Shown here piece by piece: positions 43,079-52,519 of a stretch of DNA of 64,000 nt. The notes under the pieces are model-generated. The model had not been told where the DNA came from. It ran no database searches and saw nothing but the letters and a program-made list of their open reading frames with translations. The translations under genes and the position numbers were made by a program. Each line of letters begins with the position of its first letter. Position 1 is the stretch's first letter. This stretch comes from Inhella inkyongensis (GTDB lineage Bacteria > Pseudomonadota > Gammaproteobacteria > Burkholderiales > Burkholderiaceae_C). The stretch covers positions 2,914,001 through 2,978,000 of the forward strand of contig NZ_CP040709.1 of assembly GCF_005952805.1 (NCBI RefSeq), written 5' to 3'.

Positions 43079-44395
43079 TCAATCGGCGTCGCGGTCGGAC
43101 CAGTCCACGTCGCCGCACAGCACCTGCAGCTGCCCCTGCAGCCAGTAGGCCACCGAGACGGTGATGCACAAGCGCGCGCCGAACAGGCTCAGGTAGGGCC
43201 GGGTGACCTGGATCTCGCCCACCTGGTCCACCGCGCGGCGGAAATAGGGCCGCCGCGCCCAGCGCGCGTCGCCGGCGCGCTCCAGCGGTGCAAAGCGCTC
43301 GATGGGTTGGGGCCGGCCGGCCTCGGAGTAGGCAATGTCCCCCACCGCCCGCCCCTCACCGTCCAGGCGATAGACCATCAGCGCGCCGGTCTGGCGCAGG
43401 AAGGCCTCGCAGGCGAGTTCCAGGCCCTGGCCCTGTTGCAAAGGCTGCAAGGCCAGCGAAAGCGCAGTGCGAAACGGAGCCACGCGCTCCTGGTAGCTCA
43501 GACGCAAGGTGCGCACGCGCTGATCGAACAGGCGCCATACGCCCGCGATTTCGGGGCTGGTCTGGCGCACCGGCACCAACTCGGGCTGCGGGCGCCCAAA
43601 GGCATAGCCCTGCACCAAATCGATGTCCGCATCCAGCGCCAATTGCGCCTCCTCGTCCGACTCCACCCCCTCCAGCAAAGCCAGCGAGCCGCATTCGTGC
43701 AGCAAGCTCACCACCTGGGTCATCATGCGGGCGATACGCGGTGACTGCATGGCGCGCCGCAACAGGCTGCGATCAAGCTTGACGATTTCCGGGCGCAGGC
43801 GCCAGACGCGGTCGAAGTTCGAATGCCCGGCGCCAAAGTCATCCAGGGCCAGCAGACAGCCGACCTCGCGCGCCCAGCCCACCGCCGCCTCGAAGCTCTG
43901 GTCCTGGGCCATCACGTCCTCGGTCACCTCCAGCACCAGGCGGTGCATGGGCATGCCCAGGGACTGCAGCAAATCCACCGCCCGGCGCAGCAGCTTCGCC
44001 TGCTGGGTGGAGTGGATGAAGACCGCGGGGTGAATGTTGAGAAACAACCAGCAGTCTTCGCTGGCCTGGGCGCAGAAGTTGTGCACATGCACCAGGCGGC
44101 ACAGTCGGTCCAGCCAGACCTGCTGTTCAAAGTCCTGCACGCCCTCGAACAGGCTGATGGGCGAGACCGGCCGCCCCTGCGCGTCATGCACGCGCACCAG
44201 GGCCTCGAAGCCCACAGGCCGGGCATGCGGAAAGCTGTAGATGGGCTGAAAGGCACTGCTCAGGCGCAACTCGCCTTGGCGCGCCCACCAGCGCCCATCC
44301 TCTTCCTGGATGGAGGCATAGAGCGCCTTGAGCGTCTGCTCAACTTCATCAACAGGCGCAAGCTGCGGCCCGGCATCAAGCTTCGAATTCGACAC
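43079..44395 (-). CDS. EAL-domain c-di-GMP phosphodiesterase with C-terminal sensory region
   Basis: This 438-residue protein has an EAL domain at about residues 30-270 with all catalytic positions: FEALVRVHD, FLNIHP, LEVTEDV, ALDDFGAGHSN, KLDRSLL, LEGVES and QGYAFGRP. It should hydrolyse c-di-GMP to pGpG. A C-terminal region of about 160 residues (RVAPFRTALSLALQPLQQG, ending LQVLCGDVDWSD) looks like a PAS/Cache-type sensor. The start is GTG 44395, inside the 3' end of the upstream GGDEF gene (20-bp overlap), so synthesis of the opposing enzymes is coupled. Confidence 0.9.
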   Translation of the reverse strand: MSNSKLDAGPQLAPVDEVEQTLKALYASIQEEDGRWWARQGELRLSSAFQPIYSFPHARPVGFEALVRVHDAQGRPVSPISLFEGVQDFEQQVWLDRLCRLVHVHNFCAQASEDCWLFLNIHPAVFIHSTQQAKLLRRAVDLLQSLGMPMHRLVLEVTEDVMAQDQSFEAAVGWAREVGCLLALDDFGAGHSNFDRVWRLRPEIVKLDRSLLRRAMQSPRIARMMTQVVSLLHECGSLALLEGVESDEEAQLALDADIDLVQGYAFGRPQPELVPVRQTSPEIAGVWRLFDQRVRTLRLSYQERVAPFRTALSLALQPLQQGQGLELACEAFLRQTGALMVYRLDGEGRAVGDIAYSEAGRPQPIERFAPLERAGDARWARRPYFRRAVDQVGEIQVTRPYLSLFGARLCITVSVAYWLQGQLQVLCGDVDWSDRDAD

Positions 44396-45545
44396 GGTTT
44401 CGCCCCCGGTTCTTGGCGCGATACAGCGCGCGATCGGCTCGCACCAACAAGGCCGCAGACGACTCGCCTGCCTGCCCCAGTGCCACCCCCACACTCACAC
44501 TCAATGCCAGCTTGCGCCCTCCCAGGCGCAGGGGTTCGTCCTGCACTTCCTGGCGCAGGCGTTCGGCCACCTGCAAGGCGGTGTCATGGTCGCAGTCGGG
44601 CAGCAGCAGGACAAACTCCTCCCCGCCAAAACGCGCCACAAGGTCCACGCTGCGCGCATGGCGCTGCAGCAAGGCTCCCAGATGCACCAGAGCGCGATCC
44701 CCGATGGCGTGGCCCTGGCTGTCGTTGACGCGTTTGAAATGATCGGCATCCACCAGCAGCAGCGCAAACGGACTACCCAGATCGCGCTGACGTGCCAACA
44801 GCCCGTCGAGCAACTCGTCGGCCGCCCGTCGGTTGGGCAGGCCGGTCAAGGCATCGCGGCGCGACAACTCATGCAGACGTCGAACCAGGCGCAGGGTCAC
44901 GGCCATGCCGAGCACCAGATGGACCAGCAAGCCCAGCAGCAGCAGCACGGTCAACAGGATCAGATTGGCCTCGGTGGGGTCGCTGATGGGCCGCGCTGAC
45001 TGCTGCGGCAGCGTGAGCGCGAGCAGGGCGCGGCTCAGGAAAAGCAGGGCCAGCCCCAGCAAGGTGGCGGCCAGCACCTGGGCCGCACCCCGGCCGATTT
45101 CGAGCGGCCCATGGGCCTGGACCGCCTGGGCACTTCGCAGAAGGCAGTACGCATTGAGCAAGGAGCTGTAGGCCACGCCCCACAACCAAGGCGCCCCCTG
45201 GCTCACGCCGACCAGACCACAGCACACGGCCACCACGATCACCATCAGGTGTTCGCCGTCCGCGCGCTCGGCTCGCAGCAGGATGTTCAGGCCCAGGCGC
45301 AGCAGGATGAAGCTGCCCGGCGCAATCATGTTGGACAGGCCGTGCGAGAGCCAGCTGCCCACCCCGCGCCCCAACAGACTGAGCGCCATCACCGCCACCG
45401 CAAACCCAGCGGCACCAACCCAATGCCAGGCCGGCACCGTGGGCACGGCCTTCATGCGCGCACCCAGGCCCCACATGGCGGCCGCCAGGGCCTGCAAGAG
45501 CAGGATCACCCCCATCAGCAATTCCGCGGCATTCAGGCTGGCCAT
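44376..45545 (-). CDS. Membrane-bound diguanylate cyclase (GGDEF)
   Basis: This 389-residue protein has about six membrane helices in its first 215 residues (for example LLMGVILLLQALAAAMWGLG and ILLTVLLLLGLLVHLVLGMA), followed by a GGDEF domain. Active-site segments are DADHFKRVND and ARFGGEEFVLLLP, and the inhibition site RSVD stands five residues earlier. The membrane part has no recognised sensor family name. It is paired with the EAL gene downstream, a synthase/hydrolase couple with opposite activities, and diverges from the VWA gene across 70 bp. Confidence 0.92.
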   Translation of the reverse strand: MASLNAAELLMGVILLLQALAAAMWGLGARMKAVPTVPAWHWVGAAGFAVAVMALSLLGRGVGSWLSHGLSNMIAPGSFILLRLGLNILLRAERADGEHLMVIVVAVCCGLVGVSQGAPWLWGVAYSSLLNAYCLLRSAQAVQAHGPLEIGRGAAQVLAATLLGLALLFLSRALLALTLPQQSARPISDPTEANLILLTVLLLLGLLVHLVLGMAVTLRLVRRLHELSRRDALTGLPNRRAADELLDGLLARQRDLGSPFALLLVDADHFKRVNDSQGHAIGDRALVHLGALLQRHARSVDLVARFGGEEFVLLLPDCDHDTALQVAERLRQEVQDEPLRLGGRKLALSVSVGVALGQAGESSAALLVRADRALYRAKNRGRNRVEFEA

Positions 45546-45615
45546 GACCCCAGCGTAGCGGCGCAACTCGACGGCGCCGAGCACGGGTTTGCCCGCACCC
45601 CGCCACAATGGCGCC

Positions 45616-46785
45616 ATGCTGCTGCCCTTCTTCCAGACCCTGCGCGCCGCTCAGCTGCCGGTCTCGCCCAAGGAATTCCTGACCCTGCTGGATGCCCTGC
45701 GCCAGGGCGTGATCGAGCCTTCACTCGATCAGTTCTACAGCCTGGCGCGTACGGTGCTGGTGAAGGACGAGGCCCTGTACGACCGCTTTGACCGCGCCTT
45801 TGCCGCCTACTTCAAGGGCGCGGAGCTCAAGCTGGATCTGGCCCGCTCACTGCCCGAGGACTGGCTCAAGGCCCAGCTGCAGCTCGAACTCAGCCCCGAA
45901 CAGCGCGCCGCTCTTGAGGCCCTGGGCTGGGACGAGCTGATGGACACGCTGAAGAAACGCCTGGAGGAACAGAAGGAACGCCATCAAGGCGGCAATCGCT
46001 GGATCGGCACCGGCGGCACCAGCCCCTTCGGCAATGGCGGCGTCAACCCGGCCGGCGTGCGCATTGGCGGTGGCGGCGGGCAAAAGAGCGCAGTAAAAGT
46101 CTGGGAGCAACGGGGCTACCGCGACTACGACGACTCAGTGGAATTGGGCACGCGCAACATCAAGGTGGCGCTGCGCCGCCTGCGCCGCTTTGCGCGCGAA
46201 GGCGCGGCGGACGAATTGGCCCTGGACGACACCATCCGCGCCACGGCGGCGAATGCCGGCTTGCTGGACATCAAGATGCGCCCCGAGCGCCACAACAGGG
46301 TCAAGCTGCTGCTCTTGATGGACGTGGGCGGCACCATGGACGAGCACATCCACCGCGTCGAGGAGCTCTTTTCCGCCACCAAGAGCGAGTTCAAGCACCT
46401 GGAGTTCTTCTACTTCCACAACTGCGTCTACGACTATGTGTGGAAGAACAACCGGCGCCGCTTTGCCGAGAAGACCCCGACCTGGGATCTGATCCACAAG
46501 TTCAACCGCGACTACAAGCTGATCTTCGTGGGCGACGCCACCATGAGTCCCTACGAGATCCTGCAACCCGGCGGCAGCGTGGAATACATGAACGAGGAGC
46601 CCGGCTCGCTGTGGCTGGATCGCCTGACCCAGGCCTTCCCGCGCCACGCCTGGATCAACCCTGAGCCGCAGGGCGTGTGGGAATACCGCCAGAGCATTCA
46701 CCTGATCCAGGGCCTGATGCACCAGAAGATGTACCCGCTGACCCTGAGCGGGCTGTCCGACGCGATGCGCCAACTCAGCAAATGA
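45616..46785 (+). CDS. VWA-domain protein (CoxE-like), probable MoxR partner
   Basis: This 389-residue protein resembles the CoxE-like VWA proteins: a helical N-terminal part (FFQTLRAAQLPVSPKEFLTLLDAL), a Gly-rich middle stretch (GGVNPAGVRIGGGGGQKSAV) and a C-terminal VWA domain. The MIDAS motif is altered to DVGGTMDEH where DxSxS is usual. FVGDATMSPYEI supplies the later metal residue. Such proteins pair with MoxR ATPases, and a moxR gene lies about 3.1 kb upstream. ATG 45616 is used; the earlier in-frame start overlaps divergent regulatory DNA. Its stop overlaps the tamA ATG. Confidence 0.9.
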   Translation: MLLPFFQTLRAAQLPVSPKEFLTLLDALRQGVIEPSLDQFYSLARTVLVKDEALYDRFDRAFAAYFKGAELKLDLARSLPEDWLKAQLQLELSPEQRAALEALGWDELMDTLKKRLEEQKERHQGGNRWIGTGGTSPFGNGGVNPAGVRIGGGGGQKSAVKVWEQRGYRDYDDSVELGTRNIKVALRRLRRFAREGAADELALDDTIRATAANAGLLDIKMRPERHNRVKLLLLMDVGGTMDEHIHRVEELFSATKSEFKHLEFFYFHNCVYDYVWKNNRRRFAEKTPTWDLIHKFNRDYKLIFVGDATMSPYEILQPGGSVEYMNEEPGSLWLDRLTQAFPRHAWINPEPQGVWEYRQSIHLIQGLMHQKMYPLTLSGLSDAMRQLSK

Positions 46786-48536
46786 GGCGCTGGGCGGTCG
46801 CCTGGCTCTTGGGTGCTGCCTGCGGACTGCAGGCCGCGGCGGCGCAGGGCCTGCACATCGAGGCCGACGACGAGGACGTGCGCAGCCTGCTGAGTAGCCA
46901 CCTGGACCTGGCCCGGGCGCTGGCCCGGCCGCCGGCCGAAGGGCCCCTGGACGAATTGGAGCGCCAGCGCCTGTGCGCGCAGGCCCCCCAACAGGCGCGA
47001 GAGCTGATGCGCATCGAAGGCTATTACGCCCCGCTGCGCATCGAGCTGGACTGCCCGACCGCGCGCCTGCTCGTGCAAGTCGGCACGATTGCCCGGCTGC
47101 GCAGCGTGGAGTTGCTGGCGCCCGGCGTGCCCGATGAACAGCTGGCACGATGGCGCGAGTGGCTGGCGGAGACCACCCTTCGGCCTGGCCGCGCCTTCGT
47201 GCGCGAGCGCTGGAGCGATGGCAAGCAAGCCTTCCTGGCCCGGCTGCGCGCCCACGGCCATCCGCTGGCGCGCTGGGGCGACACCGAGGCCCGCGTGGAC
47301 GCTGCCACCCAGGCGGTGGACGCCACCCTGCCCCTGCTGCCCGGGCCGGCGGTGCGCATCGGAGAGGTGCGCATCGAAGGCCTGCGCCATCACGACGAAG
47401 ACCGGGTGCGCGCGCTACTCGGGCTGGCCGTCGATCAGCCCGTCAGCGAAGCCCTGTTCATCGAGGCCCAGCAGCGCCTGCTGCGCAGCCAGCTTTTCGA
47501 CAGCGCCCTGGTCGAGTTGGATCCGGAATCGCTGGAGGGCGAGCGCATGGCAGTGCGCGTGCGCCTGCGCGAAAGCCCTCTGCAGCAACTCGGCCTGGGC
47601 CTGGGCTGGAGCAATCTGAGCCGGGGCCGCCTGACGCTGGAGCATCTGCACCGCCGCCCGGCCAACTGGCCGCTGCGCGCCCGCACCCGCCTGGCCTGGG
47701 CCCAGGAAGCGCAGACTGTTGAGGCCGAGCTCTCCACCCACCCGGGCGCGCAGCAGCAGCGCTGGCTGGTGGCGGCGCGCTGGGAACGCGAGCAGGGCGA
47801 TGAAGCCCCGTACAGCCAGGGCTCGCTGCGCCTGGGCCAGGTGCGCGAGAGCCCGGCCCACGACCGCGCCATCGCGCTGGAATGGCTCACGTCCAAGCAA
47901 GACCGCGACACCCGCTCGCAGGCCCTGCTGCTGCACCTCAATCCCAGCTGGCGCCGGGTGGACAGCGTGCTGCTGCCCACCGAAGGCCAATCCTTGAGCC
48001 TGCAAAGCGCCATCGGCCGCGCCGAGGCGCGCAGCCCGCTGACGCGCCAGCAGGGACAGTTGCTGCGCCTGCAGGCGCGCTGGCAGTCTTGGTGGCCGCT
48101 GCCCAAGGGGCGGGGCCTGAGCGCCCGGCTGGAGGTCGGCCGCGTGTGGGCACCGGCTGAACTGGAGGTCCCTGAATCGCTGCGCTTTCGAGTCGGCGGC
48201 GACGAGTCGGTGCGCGGCTACGAGCACCGTGCGCTGGGCCCCGAGGGCCAGGGCCTGAACGGCCGCGAAGTCGGTGGCCGTCTGATGTGGAGCGCCAGCC
48301 TGGAGTTGCAGCAGCCCCTGCCGCGCTGGCGCGGCATCGACGGCCTGGGCCTGGCCGCCTTTGTGGATGCCGGCCAGGCCGCCCAGCGCGCCGCCGATCT
48401 GCGCCCAGCCTGGGGCCGGGGACTGGGTCTGCGCTGGCGCAGCCCGATCGGCCTCTTGCGGGCCGATCGGGCCAAGGGCGAAAAGGCCTGGGGCGGCGGC
48501 TGGCGCCTGCACATCTCGGTCGGGATGGCGCTATGA
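46782..48536 (+). CDS. tamA: TamA, Omp85-family outer membrane translocation protein
   Basis: This 584-residue protein has a signal peptide (VAWLLGAACGLQAAAAQ), three POTRA-like domains (about residues 25-260, for example RLRSVELLAPGVPDEQLARW and IGEVRIEGLRHHDEDRVRAL), and a C-terminal beta-barrel with the Omp85 lid motif DESVRGYEHRALGPEG and FVDAGQAA. TamA with TamB links inner and outer membranes, supporting outer membrane protein and phospholipid transport. ATG 46782 overlaps the VWA stop, and its own stop overlaps the tamB ATG (ATGA), so all three are coupled. Confidence 0.93.
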   Translation: MRRWAVAWLLGAACGLQAAAAQGLHIEADDEDVRSLLSSHLDLARALARPPAEGPLDELERQRLCAQAPQQARELMRIEGYYAPLRIELDCPTARLLVQVGTIARLRSVELLAPGVPDEQLARWREWLAETTLRPGRAFVRERWSDGKQAFLARLRAHGHPLARWGDTEARVDAATQAVDATLPLLPGPAVRIGEVRIEGLRHHDEDRVRALLGLAVDQPVSEALFIEAQQRLLRSQLFDSALVELDPESLEGERMAVRVRLRESPLQQLGLGLGWSNLSRGRLTLEHLHRRPANWPLRARTRLAWAQEAQTVEAELSTHPGAQQQRWLVAARWEREQGDEAPYSQGSLRLGQVRESPAHDRAIALEWLTSKQDRDTRSQALLLHLNPSWRRVDSVLLPTEGQSLSLQSAIGRAEARSPLTRQQGQLLRLQARWQSWWPLPKGRGLSARLEVGRVWAPAELEVPESLRFRVGGDESVRGYEHRALGPEGQGLNGREVGGRLMWSASLELQQPLPRWRGIDGLGLAAFVDAGQAAQRAADLRPAWGRGLGLRWRSPIGLLRADRAKGEKAWGGGWRLHISVGMAL

Positions 48537-51500
48537 GCACCCCCAGGTCCGGGCCGTTGGCCCAGCCCGCCCCCCGCGGGGGTGTGAGTAGCCCGGCAAA
48601 GCCGGTTCTACTCAGGAAACGCCTGATCTGGGGCCTGGCCCTGCTGACCGCGTGGCTACTGCTTGGCGTACTGCTTGGCGTCCTGGCCGGCACTGCACCG
48701 GTGCTGCGCGCCCTGGCCGGCCCGGGCTTCGAGAGCCTGCGCGGCTCGCTCTGGACCGGGCTGGAGGCTGAAGTCCTGGAGGGCCAGGGCGAGGGTGAGG
48801 GTGGCCTGCGCTGGCGCATCGAAAAACTGCAGCTGGCGGCCCCACGTTGGCGGGCCGGACAGTGGCGTCTTAGCGCCCACCTCAGCCGCTTGCAGCTCGA
48901 CACCGGTTCCAGCAGCGGGCCGCCCCCCGATGCCAGCCAAGTGCTGGCCCTGCTGCGGCCGCGCCTGCCGGCCACGCTGAACTTGGAGGCCCTGCAAATC
49001 GATGCGCTGCAGATCGATGGCATCCAGGCACAGGCCCTGCAACTCCAGGCCCGCTGGGGCCAGCTGGAGGCCGGGCAATGGCTGGCCATCGATGCCCTGC
49101 GCCTGCGCTGGCAGCAGCGCCAGCTTCAGGCCCAGGGCAGCTTGAGCCACCAGGGTGATCTGCGGGCCGCAGCGACGCTGCTGCCACCCGGCGCAACGCC
49201 GGACTGGCGGTTGCAACTACAGGCCCAAGGCCCGCTGGCGGCCCCCGTCTTGAAGGCCCAATTGCACCGGGGCGATGGACCGCTGGGGCTGGACGCCGCC
49301 CTGCAGCTGCGACCCTTCAGCCCGCACTGGCTGCACGCGCTGGACGTGCAGGCTCAGGACCTGAATCCGCAAAGCCTGCTTCCGGCCGCCCCGGCCGGCG
49401 CTTGGAACGGCCGGCTGCAGGGAGAACTGAAGAGCGACGGCCGCCTGGCCTTGCAGCTGCGGGCCCGCAACAGCGCCGCTCAACGCCTGGACGCCAACGG
49501 CCTGCCCGTGCATCGCCTGCATCTGGACGCCCAACTGCCCTTGCAGCAATGGCAGGCGCTGCAGATCCAGGCCCTGGAAATTGAACTCGGCAGCACCAGC
49601 ACCAGCGCCGGCCGACTGAGTCTGGTCCAACCCCAGGCCCTGCCCCAAGCCGGACAGCCCCTGCGCGCCGACCTGCGCCTCAGCGGCCTGCAACTGCAGC
49701 GCCTGGATGCGCGCTGGCCCGCCTGGCAGCTGGAAGGCGAACTGGCGCTGCAGCAGGCCGCGTGGAGTGAGGATCAGCCGCTGCACTGGCAGACCCGCCT
49801 GCAGGCCCAGGGACAAGGGCAGCGCCTGAGCGCGCAGGGCCGAGGCCAGCTGAAGGGACGGCAGATTGCGGTCAGCGATCTGCAACTCAGCCAGGCCGAG
49901 GGCGGGCGCGCCCAGGCACAGGGGGATTGGGATCTGAGCCGCGCCCGCGGCCAATGGCAGCTGCAACTCGAAAGCCTGCGACTGCCCCTGCCGCCCTGGC
50001 CCAAGCCCAGCCTGCTCAGCGGCCGGCTGGACGGACAGGTGGGGCGTGGCCCTTCGGGGCAATGGCTGGGTGCCCTCCAGCTCGCTTTGAGCGCCGGCAG
50101 CCAGCTGGGTGGCAGCCCGCTGCAAGGGCAGGCCGAGCTGAAGCTGGAGCCGCAGCAAAGCCCCTGGCAGCTCGCGCTGCAGCTACAAGGAGGCCAGGGC
50201 CTGCACGCCCAAGGCGATGGCCCCGCCCTGCCCCTAGGCCTGCAGACGCCGATGGACTGGCTGCCGCGCCAGGCCGACTGGCAGCTGAACGATCTGGCCG
50301 CGCTGAAACCCCTGTGGCAGCCTTGGCTCAGCCGCCTGGAAGGACAGACGCAGGGCCGCTGGCAGCAGGACGAGCAAGGTCGACCCGCCGTGCAGCTGCG
50401 GGCTGAAGGACTGCGGTGGCAGCAGGGCGACCATCAACAGGACAAGGGCGGCCGCCTGCGTCAGTTACAGCTCCAATGGCAACCCGAAGGCCAGCTTGAG
50501 GCCGAGCTGGCGCAGTTGGAGTGGCAGGGGCAGCGCCTGAGCAGCCTGCAGCTTCAGGGCTCGCGCAGCCAGCCCTGGCAGCTCAAGGCCCAGGGCCCGT
50601 GGCAGGGCCAGGACTGGACGCTGGAGGCCCAAAGCGCGGCCTTGCAGCGCAGCGACGACGCGCCGCAGCATTGGCTCTGGCCCGAGCTGAGGCTGCAGCT
50701 GAAGTCAAGTCTTGCCCAGCCCTCCGCCACCCTGGCGCTGGTCAGCCCGGCCCTCAGCTGGCAGCAGGGTCGTCTGCAACTGCAAGCCGGCCAGCTCGAG
50801 CTGGCCGGCGAGCGCCTGGATTTGCAGCAGGCCGAGGTGACGACCGCGGGAGACTGGACGCTGCGCCTGGGCGGCGCGGCGCGGCTGGCGCCGTGGCTGA
50901 ACCTGCTGGGACAGACCCAGTCTGGGCCCACGAACTGGAGCGGCGCGGCCCGGCTGCGCCTGGCCCTCGATCTGCACGGCGACGCCCAGCACCCGCCGCA
51001 GGGCCGTCTGAGTCTGAGCGCGCTGCAGGGCGAGCTCAGCCTGGACGGACAGGCCCTGGGGCTGCAGGCCCTGAGCCTGAAGCTGGAGCAAGAGGCCGCC
51101 GGCCGCTCGGCGCTCGGGTTCGAGTTGCGCAGCACGCTGTTGGGTCAAGTGCTGGCAAATGCCGAGGTCGGGCCCAGCGGCAGCGTCAACGGCCAGCTGA
51201 AGGCCGATCTGCCCCGCCTGAGTGCCCTGCGCCCCTGGCTGCCACCCGACTGGCGGCTGGACGGTGCGGCCCAACTGCAGGCTCATCTGAGCGGCAGCCG
51301 ACAGCAGCCGCAACTGCATGGTCAGCTGGGCGTGCAGCTATCCAGCCTGAGCCACGCCAGCAGCGGCGCCGGCGGTCAGCAGGGTCTGCTGCGGGCCGAG
51401 TTCGACGGCCAGGGTTTGCAACTGCAGGAATTGCGTCTTCAGGGTCTGGGCGAACAAGGTGGCCAGATCAGCGGCAGCGGCAGCCTGCGCTGGGGCGACG

Positions 51501-52450
51501 AGCAACCCAGCGCGCAGCTCACGCTGCAGGCCGAAGGCTTCCGCGTGCTCAACGGCTTCGAGCGCCGCCTGGTGCTGAGTGGGCAGACCGAGTTGCAGCT
51601 TGGGCCCGAGCGCCTGCGCCTGCGCGGTGCGCTGCGCGCCGATGAAGGGCAGTTCACCATCCCGCGCACCAGCCAGCCGGAACTCGATGCGGACGTGAAG
51701 GTGCTCAATGCCCAGGCCGAGGCGCCGCCCCCGCGCAAATCCAACTGGCAGCGCGATGTCGAGTTGCGTCTGAACCTGGGCGAGCGCCTGCGGGTGCAGG
51801 GCCGGGGCTTTGCCTCGCGATTGACGGGCGAGCTGCTGCTGCGCGAGCGCGCAGGCCAGGCTGCGCAGTGGACGGGCCAGATCGACACCCAGGGCGGGCG
51901 CTACCAGGCCTATGGCCAGACCCTGGAGATCGAGACCGGCAGCCTGCGCTTCAAGGGGCCGCTGAACGACCCGCGCGTGGACCTGCTGGCCATCAAGCCC
52001 GGCATCGAACACCGCGTGGGCGTCAGCGTCACCGGCACGGCCCTGCAGCCGCGCGTGCGCCTGGTGGCCGAACCCGAGCTGCCCGACAACGACAAGCTGG
52101 CCTGGCTGCTGCTGGGGCGCGAGCCCGGCACCGAGGGCGGACGCGACGCCGCCCTGCTGCAACAGGCCGCGCTGGCCTTGCTGGCGGGCGAAGAAGGCAG
52201 CGGCACGGGCCAGGTGCTGCAGCGCCTGGGCCTGTCGGAGTTCTCGGTGGGTCAGGACGAGGACGCCGCCACCGTGCTGCGCGTCGGTGCCCAACTCTCC
52301 AAGCACTGGAGCCTGGGCTACGAGCGCTCGCTCAGCGCCGCCGCCGGCCAATGGCAGCTGACCTACCGGCTGGGCCAGCGCTTCCGCCTGCGCGCGCAGA
52401 GCGGCCTGGAATCGGCCGTGGATCTGCTGTGGTTGTGGAAATTTGACTGA
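48533..52450 (+). CDS. tamB: TamB, translocation and assembly module inner-membrane protein
   Basis: This 1305-residue protein has a short cytoplasmic tail, one membrane helix (LIWGLALLTAWLLLGVLLGVLAG, residues about 30-52), a very long beta-rich periplasmic region dominated by Gln/Leu repeats (for example LQLQAQG), and the conserved C-terminal TamB/DUF490 domain with LAWLLLGREPG and LQRLGLSEFSVGQDE. It bridges the envelope with TamA. Residues 2-28 (STPRSGPLAQPAPRGGVSSP onward) come from a palindromic repeat also found at 35.1 kb. ATG 48533 overlaps the tamA stop; no other start lies before the helix. Confidence 0.93.
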   Translation: MSTPRSGPLAQPAPRGGVSSPAKPVLLRKRLIWGLALLTAWLLLGVLLGVLAGTAPVLRALAGPGFESLRGSLWTGLEAEVLEGQGEGEGGLRWRIEKLQLAAPRWRAGQWRLSAHLSRLQLDTGSSSGPPPDASQVLALLRPRLPATLNLEALQIDALQIDGIQAQALQLQARWGQLEAGQWLAIDALRLRWQQRQLQAQGSLSHQGDLRAAATLLPPGATPDWRLQLQAQGPLAAPVLKAQLHRGDGPLGLDAALQLRPFSPHWLHALDVQAQDLNPQSLLPAAPAGAWNGRLQGELKSDGRLALQLRARNSAAQRLDANGLPVHRLHLDAQLPLQQWQALQIQALEIELGSTSTSAGRLSLVQPQALPQAGQPLRADLRLSGLQLQRLDARWPAWQLEGELALQQAAWSEDQPLHWQTRLQAQGQGQRLSAQGRGQLKGRQIAVSDLQLSQAEGGRAQAQGDWDLSRARGQWQLQLESLRLPLPPWPKPSLLSGRLDGQVGRGPSGQWLGALQLALSAGSQLGGSPLQGQAELKLEPQQSPWQLALQLQGGQGLHAQGDGPALPLGLQTPMDWLPRQADWQLNDLAALKPLWQPWLSRLEGQTQGRWQQDEQGRPAVQLRAEGLRWQQGDHQQDKGGRLRQLQLQWQPEGQLEAELAQLEWQGQRLSSLQLQGSRSQPWQLKAQGPWQGQDWTLEAQSAALQRSDDAPQHWLWPELRLQLKSSLAQPSATLALVSPALSWQQGRLQLQAGQLELAGERLDLQQAEVTTAGDWTLRLGGAARLAPWLNLLGQTQSGPTNWSGAARLRLALDLHGDAQHPPQGRLSLSALQGELSLDGQALGLQALSLKLEQEAAGRSALGFELRSTLLGQVLANAEVGPSGSVNGQLKADLPRLSALRPWLPPDWRLDGAAQLQAHLSGSRQQPQLHGQLGVQLSSLSHASSGAGGQQGLLRAEFDGQGLQLQELRLQGLGEQGGQISGSGSLRWGDEQPSAQLTLQAEGFRVLNGFERRLVLSGQTELQLGPERLRLRGALRADEGQFTIPRTSQPELDADVKVLNAQAEAPPPRKSNWQRDVELRLNLGERLRVQGRGFASRLTGELLLRERAGQAAQWTGQIDTQGGRYQAYGQTLEIETGSLRFKGPLNDPRVDLLAIKPGIEHRVGVSVTGTALQPRVRLVAEPELPDNDKLAWLLLGREPGTEGGRDAALLQQAALALLAGEEGSGTGQVLQRLGLSEFSVGQDEDAATVLRVGAQLSKHWSLGYERSLSAAAGQWQLTYRLGQRFRLRAQSGLESAVDLLWLWKFD
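48560..48610 (+). repeat. Dispersed palindromic repeat, copy 2 (inside tamB)
   Basis: CCCCCGCGGGGG (48571-48582) is followed 8 bp later by GCCCGGCAAAGCCGGTTC (48591-48608), the exact inverse of 35078-35095. The copy is in frame and encodes part of the N-terminal tail of TamB. Confidence 0.7.
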
Positions 52451-52519
52451 AGGAAAGCCCCAGCCCACGGCGGGGTGGAGCGACACAAAATCTCACGCAC
52501 CGCCTCGTCCCGCGTTTTC

